64,000 bases of DNA from Pomphorhynchus laevis (Eukaryota; Acanthocephala; Palaeacanthocephala; Echinorhynchida; Pomphorhynchidae). Of this stretch, positions 35,401 through 47,400 are shown piece by piece. Location: the NCBI GenBank assembly GCA_012934845.2, contig WNNJ02002246.1, positions 1-64,000 on the forward strand. The letters run 5' to 3'. The notes below the pieces were generated by a model, which did no database searches, was not told where the DNA came from, and saw only the letters and a list, made by a program, of their open reading frames with translations. The position numbers and the translations under genes were made by a program. The number at the start of each line of letters is the position of its first letter. The stretch's first letter is position 1.

Positions 35401-38400
35401 AACTGATCATGCAAACTGAAGAAATTAAGGTTAGTAACTTTACTGTTATAAATCGTGAAATGGCGGAGCTTCCTCTGATTAAGAAACTGGTTAATGTTAA
35501 TCTGGTTAACATTACCGCCACAATTCCAATGCAAAAAAGAACATTCTTTCAACGAATTTCTGAGAAAATTTTATCAATACACAACCTAATAGAGTTATGA
35601 TCAACTCTGTAAAAGTGATGAATAACTACTAAAGGATATCCTTCGTTTCCTCGGACTTAGCCACCTCTTTTGCAAAGTTCTTCAAACAAAATTGTTCCCA
35701 TAAAGGAACTCTAGTATCAAAACATATTATGTCGTCAGTAAAGATTACTAATATAATCCTCGACCTAGAAAAGGAAGATAATGCATAGCTTCAAAAGCGT
35801 TATTCCCTTCAAAACATTAGATTTATTAAAAACAAAGACGACCAAACTCTACCTATTGCATTCGCACATACCGGAGAGGGCAATGACCATCTCCTGTCAA
35901 ATGCAGCATTCAATTCTTTTATGGCTTGCAATCTAAATTTTACAATTGCAAGTACGGACAATCTTACATTTCCACATTGTAACAAGTGTCTCATGTGGGG
36001 ACAGTGGAACTCCACCTGTGGTAGGATGAAGACATACGGAGTGTGTAGATCTTATGAATTCGTCCATGACACTCAATGCAATCTAGCCCCAAAATGCACG
36101 AATTGCGGACTTGAACATCCTGCGTGGTCAAGAAGATGTTCATCATTCAAGGACTATGTGAGAAGACATACAGTAAAAAATAATGTCTACTCCCCCTTAC
36201 GGCAAATTCGGTGTGTAACTCATCTGGACCAAATATAGGCGAAATGTTCAACTTCTTTAGAACACTTCAGCAATAAGCAACTCGATCGATTGAATACTGA
36301 TTTCCAGTTTGGCGAATTCACCCTCTAAGCCTTCTATTATCTCTCTTCCTATTGCTAAATCTTCAAAGCAGAGAGCAAAATCAAATTCTTCAAGTATGAA
36401 TTCTAAGACGAGATTCACTTCCTCTTCCAATAAACCAATCCTGCATTCTACAAGACAGAGCCTCCTATTACAATTGCCAATCAGAATGTAAACATATGGA
36501 GATTGACATTTGGGGTCACGACGGGAAATGAAGATAACGTCCGTGGACGGGTGTCTCTAACTTGTCCGGATGGGTTTGGGAAGAGCAACCTTCTCACCTC
36601 CGGTTCGGACTAGAAGGAGGCATCCCACTCCAGCTAACTTAACACAATGCAAAGTAATAAAGAGCCTTTTTCACTGAATATCCTTCAGTGGAATTCGGGG
36701 GTGCTTTTGCTCTTAGTTCAGAACATCACTCGAATTATCCCTAAGCAATCTACACCCACTATACTCCGTACATAACCCCACCTCACTCATCTTCATCTCA
36801 AAGTCTTTTAACCCTGTTAAAGAGCTCTTTAAGATCATCCATCTTACTTAACTATTCTTGTTCAATCCTGTCTTGTTTAGCTATATCACGTTAGGGATTA
36901 TAATACATGAGGTAATCATGTATCATAATCATGAGGTAATAATAAATGATGATTAAAATACATGAGGTAATCTCTCTAATTAAAAAATGGTGGAGATACG
37001 TAGACGATGTCTTCTGGATTTTATCAGAAGATACGTTGAACTTGAATATAGAGAAAGTTTTTAATGACGTTGATCCTGCCATTCAATGGAATGTAAGCTA
37101 CGTCGATGGGAACGGTATTATTCATCTTCTGGGTGTTCTAGTCGAAATAGACGAGTCCAAAATAACGACTACAATTTATCGGAAACCTGAAATTCCTTGG
37201 AACATCACGCTTGGAAAACTTACTCAATGCAAAATTACAAAATTTCAGCTGGAAGAGCGCTGTTTCATAGAGTTAATCTTATTTGTTCCCATCAAGATGA
37301 CATCGATTTCGAAACGCAGGCAATTTGGTACAAACTGCTACAATATAGATATCCTCCAAAAGATTAGACATGCCTGAAAATAAACACTCTTATCGCATGT
37401 ATCGCACGATAAAAATAAATCAAACGAACTCTTTATTTAAACGATAATGGCGAACGTCGATGATCACAAACGCATCTTTCAAGAAATCGGACACCAGGCA
37501 AAAAAAATCAAGTAATACCTTATTTGAAGAAAGGCGCGACTCTAGCTGAGATTTTTAAACGGAAACCCCGTCAAAAATTCAACTGTGGTATATGAAATCC
37601 CTTGCAAGGATTGTCCTTCATCTTACATTGAACAAACAAAACAAGGTCTAAGTACACGAATATAGCAACATAATGCAGGAATTAAGAGATGGGAACACTC
37701 GTCAGCCCTGATAAATTACATGAAATCCAAAGAATGAAATGACATGAAATTCAAATTCAATTAATTTCGATGCTGCTGGAGTGATAGAGAGATTCCCTAC
37801 TTAGCCGACGCCTAATGAAAAAATCGATAAATATACGTGCCAACGCGTGCCTAATGAAAGGCAATAAGGACAATTGGATTCTGAAAATTCCGTTCTCGGC
37901 GCACGAAAAGAAACTAGCAACGTCATTAAAAACACACTGGAATTAGAAGTCAAATTTTAAATAAACTCTTATTTTTCACTCAAATTCTTCCAGGAAATAT
38001 TTTCGTCATAAACTGTCTCAATTTGAAAAACATAGTTTCTGATGAGGACAACTGCGTCGTTGAAAATTTAAAGAAAATATTGTCTTAAGCTGTTTATAGA
38101 ATGGATTTGGCCAGAAAACCAAATGTTTATTTTCATTCGAATATAATTCTATCTGATATTTATACAATAAATATTAATAAACTAATAAACATTTATTATA
38201 AAATTAATTCTATTCATCGTGCAGCTTGTGCAACTGTGGTAATCTCTCAATGCGTAGCATACGTATCTTGAATATCTATTATTGTATTTAACATTATACA
38301 TTGAGGAGCGATGTCGCAAATACTTACTTTATTAGCTTGACACAATTTTAATTAAAACTACGAATGTTCATGATTAGTGTAATTAGAACTCGGTAAAAAG

Positions 38401-41400
38401 AATGTTATAATTATAATTCTCTTTAACTAAGTTATTTACAACTTTACTATTTTCTAATTGCGGTATCCATTAAAGTAGAGTTTTAACATTAAAGTAATAA
38501 CGATGTTTTTATTGCGTATTAAGGATAATGACTTAAACATAAAATAAGGTTAATGGTATTGATAAATGTATTAAAATCGTTAAGAAATTTCTAAAGTTTC
38601 GTTGCTTAAAATTAATGAAAAAATATTTCATTTTTATTTCGCTTTTTAAATTTATTTTAAAATCTATTTATTTCTTCATTTAATGATCTGGTATAACAGA
38701 TGAAAATAGTAACTGAAGCGCACTATTTCAACACTGAAGGGATAAATGATTTCCACTTTAGTTCACAATAACTAAATTCGCATTGTTCCTAGTTATCGTT
38801 TTCTCTTTTAAAAAGAGATAATTATTGGATAGTCGATGCAATTGAAAATTGATTTCAAAGCTCGAAATAATAAGAACTGATAAAATATAAACAAAAAAAT
38901 AAAATTATAAACGATAATTACTTCTCTTTAAGTGTGCGTTTTCCTATTGATTTAACAAATGCGTTGAGATTGGAAATAAGGTTTGCCTAAATATATAATC
39001 ACATGCAAACATCAAGTTTACAAACGCCGGAATGAAACGTTTCGAATCATATAAAAATTAATTTGAGTTACTATCAAATAATTAATTTATTTTAAAGTAA
39101 TTAATTTGATAAATTAATAAATTAATTATAATGTTAATTAATTATAATTATCATTTATTAATTAATTATTAATTAATAAAAGTAAACTTTCCGTTACTAA
39201 TATACTAATTATATTGTTGAATATAGTAATTATATTGTTGAAGTAGTATCCACTTGTGGTATCTGAAGTAGATACCCCCTTGCGGTATCTGAAGATGATG
39301 TATCTTTCCTTCTTATTTCGTCAATCTGTGAGTCTTCTCCAGCCGATCCCATCCTTACCCGAATTTTCAAATTGTAATATTACAAAATAATAAGATGAAA
39401 TAATAATAAAATAATAATATTACAAAATATTAATAAATGATTAATATTAATAAATGATTATTAATCATTTATAATTATTAACAATCATTTATTGTTGAAA
39501 AAACGGCAAAAGGTCGTTATAAAAGAAATATTATATTATAAAAGAATAATAAATTATATTATTAAAAGAATAATAAAAGAATTTAATATTAATATTTTAA
39601 TAAATTGACAAAATTTATAAAATATTTTGAATATTCTAAATCATCATCAGTTTCAAGAATATATAAAACAAATCGAAGCAGAGTATGGCTACATATAAAA
39701 TATTTAATGGCTTACGCACGTAAATATTAAAAGATCATATGAATGAGAAAATAAATTTCCATCTTTTAGAGAGTAAAAATCAAGATAACCTTCAAACTTC
39801 ACAGTGGGTAGTAAAGAGGCTATACTTTATTTTTTATTTGTACTTTTTATTTTTCTAAAATAAAAAGTACAAATAATGATAATCCAATCATTTTCAATTC
39901 TAAATTGAAAATGATTAGATTAGATAATCAGTTTTGGCCGAAATCATATACGTGCAATGGTACAAAGTAGTTTAATTTTTTTAAATAAGGTATTATATAA
40001 GCCAAATTGACAAATCGTTTGATCCAAATCATCTAATTGCAATTATTCAATAAATATTATCATCACTTGTACGAACGATTTGAATTGGCAAATCGTTCTT
40101 ACAAATAATTGCTGTCACTGACCGAAATGTATACTGACAAATTAACATTGGTCAATGGATCATCGAAACTATCACCTTTTATAATTTTACGCGTTATCGC
40201 TTGTAACGGTTTTTTAACTAATAGAGGGCGATTCTTTTTGGACATGTGCTTTCAACAAATTAATCCATTATACTCGATAAATCGCACAACAGACACTGTT
40301 ACATATCAATACTTTAGAAAAGAGGCCAAATACAACAAAAATCTAACAAAAATGGGGAACATAACTTTTATATTGATAGTTTTTAGATTGCAGATAAAAT
40401 CAAACGTAGGTGATGTAGTTTTGTTCTTATTGATAGTTTGTGGCTAATAATTATCCATGATATTATTGAGTATTATAAAAGTAAACTTTCCGTTACTAAT
40501 ATACTAATTATATTGTTGAATATAGTAATTATATTGTTGAAATAGGTATCCACTTGTGGTATCTGAAGTAGATACCCCCTTGCGGTATCTGAAGATGATG
40601 TATCTTTCCTTCTTATTTCGTCAATCTGTGAGTCTTCTCCAGCCGATCCCATCCTTACCCGAATTTTCAAATTGTTGTCCACTGACTTCACATCTTTACT
40701 TACCTCCCTCTTTAACTCGTCGATCTGGAATGGAATATTCCAGTTCTTTAGAAAGCTACCATTGTTCGTCACCTACTTAAAAAGGACTATCTTGACCCAT
40801 ATCTTCCTTCATCTTATCGCCCAATATCAATTCTACCAACCTTATCCAAAAATCTTGAGCACCTTGTCTCAGATAAGATAACAGTTATCGCTCTTCATCG
40901 CAGATCTACCTTTCTTTGCAATCTGCTTTCCGCTCTAATCATTCCACCGAACTAGCATGTCATAAAGTATTTTCTGATCTGCTCTTCGCTCGTGACAAAG
41001 GACTGTGTAGTGTGATAATATCGCTCGATCTTTCATTTGCATTCGACATTGCCGATCACAAAATCCTTTTTTTCGTATTATCTATCATTATGGCTTATCT
41101 TCGTCCACCTTGGCTTGGTTCTCTTCGTATTTCTCCGATCGATCATTTTCCGTCCATTCTAATTCAATGTGTTCTCCTATACTTCTCTCTTGTGGTGTAC
41201 CTCAAGGTTCAGTACTTGGCCCTATTCTATTTGCGTTTCTTCTCGGAGATTTATCTTTTATAACTAATAAATTCTGCTTCAGAGTAACGCAGTACGTTGA
41301 TAATATACTTCTTTATTCTCACTCGTATCCTAATTCCCTAAGCCAACTTTTCATATCTTCGTTGAATTGTCTCCGTGCTCTATCATAACATCTGATTTCT

Positions 41401-44400
41401 TTGTGCATGTTCCTCAATCCTAACAAATATAAAGTGTTATGGATTTTACCCTCCTCCGTTCCTCTATATCCTCCTTCTCTGTATCTTCAGACCACAATTA
41501 TTCCTGCTGTAAATAAACTAGTATTTCTATGTGTTTACTTTGACAAAAATCTGCATATCGATCTCGTTTTTAATATATTTAAAGTAATAATGAAAGTGGG
41601 TGAAAAAGTTGTATTTTAAAAAATCTTTCAATGCTGCAATCATCAGGAATTAAAGAAGATTTCTTTAAAGTATTGACACAAGTTTATCAGTGAAACTTTT
41701 GTTAAAACATTTGCAAACGAAATATTTTGACCTTTTCAAAATAAAACAATTTTATCCACTTTCTTTGTTACTGTAAATTTATAAAAAATCGATATTTTTA
41801 ATATAATACAGCCTTAAGTAAAAAAGTTATATATTGCTATATAAAGTTATATAAAGTTTAAATTGCATTAAAAGGTTAAAATGCAACTTAAATTTATTAA
41901 AATAATTTAAAATTTTAAAAATTTATAAATATATAAAAATAAATTTATAAGACGAAAATATAAATAATAAATTAAAAATACAAATATAAATGCATATAAT
42001 ATTTGATTATATAATATCCTGATTATAGAATATTATTATTTAAAAACATTTATTAATAATATTAAAATAAAATATTAATATTAATATATTATATAACATT
42101 ATGTAATATAATATAAAATACAATTATATAATAATTTTATATAATATCCTAATATTAATTATAATATCAGAATATTGTTTTATAATAATATTATTACAAA
42201 GTTTCCTTATTAGTATATAATACTTGATGTATTATGCGATACTTATGTTGATTTAATACCTTAGATTAAACGTTAATATTCAAATCAAATGTCGGATGTG
42301 GAAATTCGGAATATAATATATTAGTTTTACCAAAAAATACTTACATGAAACTGATCGTTTAATTGACCTACGATTAAATATACCCCATCAAAATCCATAT
42401 TCGTTAGTATTTGATCGATAAGCGTATTTAATGAATCGCAAATCTAAAAAATAAACAGGTAAAAATATAGTCAAATACAGTGTACATACATCTTTCGAAT
42501 CACGGCACATTGAATTTTTGATCCGTAGAACCAATTTTAAACCTAAGTAACGGAGCAAAATGTATAAATAGCAACAAATATGTAATACCTTTGTCCGAAG
42601 AAATTTTTCTCAATTGTTCTATCGAGTTCATAATTTCATCGTTCAAACCATCCTTAACAATATCGTCACTGTGAATGATTACGTAACCAAATCCCATTTT
42701 TTTGATGTACTCCAATTTGTCGACAAGTGCTGCATAATCACGAGAATATACATGACAATCAAACAAAATTTATATTAATTTTATAAATATTACAATTTCG
42801 AAATGTTAATTAGATTAAAAATTTTAAAAAATTAGCAAAATGCAGAAACAATCATGCCGCTTAAAGATGAACGAGAATCCTTTGCGCAGTAACTGCATTG
42901 CCGACAACGTTATACATGAAACAATTGAAAAGCAAATTAATTATATTTCGTTATTGCGGTTATATTTTCATTTTTTTAATAAGCGAAAAGTAAAAAGCTC
43001 ATTAAGCGCAACACCAAAAAATAAGAGCAAAATTTCGAAATAGAAGAAGCTAACCTTTTATCCAGTTAGAAACTGATGCATTTTTGTCGTTCAAAAGCGG
43101 AAATGTAAACTCTTTTAAACTAAGCGCATAGCCTGTATGCTTAGTAGGCCATGCCATTTTGACAGTTTCCGGGCATGGTGGAGTGTAAACAAGAATTAAA
43201 ATAGCAGCAATTAGCAAAATGCACCAGATAGCCCAGAATCCAATAAAAAGGCCAAGGCGTATTTTCTTCCAAAACGGATCAAATACCGTCAACTCTTAGA
43301 CATAATAGAAAAGGAAAATTCCTTTTCTTACAAGTTGACAATTTTCCAGTTTTTAATCTCTCTGAATGTTTTTACATTCATGTAATTATGACTACCATCT
43401 TTAAGTCGATACGAAATGCTAGAGAAATAACATATTTTTTTTAATGTTATAATTTACAGTACATTACTTTGTATTTCAAATTAAAAACACTTTAATAATA
43501 ATTCAATAAGGTAATAAGGTAATAAGGTAATAATTCAAAAGCCCTTTAGATTGTATATAAATAAAATGCAGAATAGACGAAATAAAACAAGCTTTGTTCA
43601 ACACATTTGATTGACATAATTAGACTCTAAACTATCATTAGTTTAAATCAAAACGGTGGCCAATTAATTTTGCCAGTATAACCATTAAGATATTTAACCT
43701 TTGTCAAAGATATTACAGATTTAGCAACAAATTTAATACAAAAATTCATCCGAATTTTACAAATCCCGATAATTAAAGGTTTGCTTTTTTGACCATCTGT
43801 GTCCATAATCTAGACGACTGTCTAGATTATTCTGATGGAGATTCCTTCTAAACATGAGGAGAATGCATGTCTGGTTTAATATGACCTTAAATATATACCG
43901 TTGAATAATAACTCAGCTCCTATTTAATTAAAAATAAATTTCAAATTCTTAGTAATAATATAAAAATGTTACAAGTAATAATTAATTTATTATTAAATTA
44001 ATTATTAATTATTTAATAATTAATAATTTTATTAATTAATTGATTACTACTAAAGAAATAATTTATCTTTAGTAGATTATACGCGTTCTTAAGTAATGCA
44101 CGAACATTAAATGTTAATCATATAATTATACATTAAAAATAATGATGATAAATAATATATTAAAATAATATAATATTTAATATAATAAATAATAAAATTA
44201 ATGTAAAAAATTAAATAAAATTAATGATGTATTAATATATAAATTAAAAATTATTACTAGTAAACAAAAAAAGCTTTAGAATCCAAATGTTTATCCTGCT
44301 AGGAATTTACCGTTCAAATACTATGTAAATATATTGTCAAATATTGTCTTTATATCGTTTCTATCTTTGTAAATGGAAAATTGTCAACAAATTATTCACT

Positions 44401-47400
44401 AAAAATTGTCAAAGCTATGCCATTCAATGCCAATTTCGAATATGACAAATTTCAAGAAAATTTTTATAAGTTTTTGAGTGAACAAAATAAGTTTCATTTT
44501 TATTTTATTTTTATTAAAATAAAAGTGCGTAAATTTTTTTAGCGAAAATTCTGTAATTAACTAATGCATCTAGTATTATATAATATTATAAAAATATATA
44601 ATATTGTTTAAAATATTATAATACTAATATTGTAATTACAAAAATTAAATATTTTAATTTAATATTCTCTAATATTTATATATATTTTGACAATATTATA
44701 TTACTCAGTAAATACATTGTATTTACTGAGTAAATTCAATGTGGAAATACAAATTTCTCGATTTAGCTAGAGAGCTTTAATTTAATTTCAATATATATCG
44801 TTTAATCAAATTAAGTTTTGAATTGACGACCTTTTGTTATTTTCAAAGCAGATAAATGCATGTTGTAATTTTGTTGATTAAAAGATATTTGATTTAATAG
44901 ATTTTGATACTTTCAATTAATTTAGTTCCTGTCATTATATATTGCATTTTCTGGCATAGACTTCTTTGTAATACTTTTTTATGTATTTGCTATTTATAAA
45001 TTAAAATTAAAATTAAATTTACGACACAAACCATTCTAAGTGGAATAACCTAATGTCATATTTAATTTGTGTATTAAAGTATACAAAATTTTATTTATAT
45101 CACAATATTATAAATCCGATCAGCTATTCTTCGAAACAACATACCAGCGGAGCCAAATACATGCTAATGATGTATTTCCTCTGATAAAACTATCTAGTAT
45201 CTTATTCTAATACAGTATATTATTTATTATCTATCCATAAAAATTTTCGCTTAAGAGTTTGAATTTATTCTTATATTATTGTGTTGATTTATATATTTTA
45301 ATATTCTCTCTTTGATTTTATTTTTATTAAAGCCTCGTTTAAAATATGTATATATTAAATTATTTAAACGATTTTGAAGAAAGCCAATATCATTACATAT
45401 TGTTGCAATTCTTAAAATTTCATTATTTAACGTATTATATTCAATATTATATTGTATACATGAATGCTCATGCCAACATATGTTTCTCGTAAAATATATC
45501 ATCTTTATGATATAAATTAAAAGTAGTTTTAGTTGATGCTAATTCAATGCTCATATCCAGATATATACCGTCTTTATCATCAATATTGGCTTAATTAATA
45601 AGAGGGCTATCTTAAACATTCCATATTTTCGATATTAGTTAGCAATCATTAATAGACAATATACCACGTATTATAATTAAGATTATAAGCCATTAGGAGG
45701 AACTGCTTTACGGGAACAGCGTGGACTAGAGAGCGGTTCATCGAGTTCGCTTTATTCACCATTTTTAATAGCAAAAATAAATTCGCAATAGCATATATAT
45801 TTTATTATTTAACATGCTCAAAAACAAGAATGATGGGTTTGTTCATATTGAACACAAATCTTATATGGTATGTATGAATGCTTATGCAAAATATACACAA
45901 TTATTTAAGCATTTTACACCATACACAATTGATGATTCAATTTCAAATTTACGGTGGTTCTATGGGAAATGCTATACGATAATCCACATCGTATGTACAT
46001 TTTTAAAGTATAATTGTAAATGTTGAATACATGGGTAAAAACCCGAATTTTTAATCCAGCAACAGAAGTACTGTCATACAAATTGATTGTCCTGCAGTGT
46101 TTGTTGTCCTGCGAAATTTGCCCTGTTTATTTTATCAGTTATATATTCTTGTTTCGCATTTTTCAAATTTATATTTGAGCACATATATTTTAATTTTAAT
46201 ATAAAATGTACTTAATCTTTAATTTTTATATTTTTTGTAAATATATTTGTTATTACAAATTTATTTAAAGATTTATGTAAATTCATTTAAAGATTTATTT
46301 AATTTTTTAATTTAAAGATCAAATTTATGCATTTTTATACGGCAAATAATTTCTATATTAATACCTTAAAATCTGATTAGATAAAGATAAATAATTAATA
46401 ATTAAATAAGATTATATACAATACATATATTTATGTCAAGTTAAAATTTAAAATTAATATTTAAAATAAAAGTCAATTTTTTATGAATTGACTAATAAAT
46501 AACAAACGATGTATAAAAAATAAGGATTAGAGGTAATCATATAAAATAAAATAAGTCATTTTATATGAATAGATGATAAATAATAGACGATTTATCAGAA
46601 TTAGGATTGTATGTCACCAGGAGTAACTGCTTTGCTATCAGGTTTCAGCCCCTATTCCTCGACCAAAAAAAGCAGCGGGGCAGCGCTAATGGAGTATTTA
46701 ATATAATTAAATTTCATCAAAGTAGCATGCAGAATAAAATTTTCATCAAAATTTCAATAGTAATTTATAATTATTAAAATATTTTATTCTTCCGAATAAA
46801 CTTTATAATCTTATATAAAATCAACTTATATAAAGTTTAAATTTAAAATTGAAATTTAAAATAAAAGTCAATTTTTATGAATTGACTAATAAATAACAAA
46901 CGATGTATAAGAATAAATATCAGATGTCATTAGGGAAAAATGACCTCTGATAATTAGAGTCATAATAATGACCTCATGATGATCATTCAACATCTTACGG
47001 TAAAAAATGTAAATAAATTTAATCCTACTAAAATGTCGAACAAAAAGTTTGCTTCCGCTGTGTTCAATAAAATTCAACAAAAAACAATAAATTAAGTACT
47101 GAATTTTGCATTACTTTACTAGGGAGAAACAAAAGGTAGTATTATAATATTTAAGGTAGTATTACAATATTATAATATTTAATAATATTAATAATAATAT
47201 TAATACTATATAATATTTAATAATATTAATAATATTAATATTATTAAATATTTAATAATATTAATATAACAATTTTAATAATATCTAATATTATTTTAAA
47301 TAGTATTTTGGTGTATGCTGGAGGGTGCTGATCCCCAGTCCGTTATAATGGAGACCAGAATTGTGGATTAGGACAATGTTATTGATCGGACATTTGGTCG

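Noticed and set aside
43055-43292. Assembly duplication as the explanation for exon 2'
   Set aside because: Not excluded, but the three internal differences, the distinct acceptor edge and unrelated flanks on both sides argue for a real duplication.
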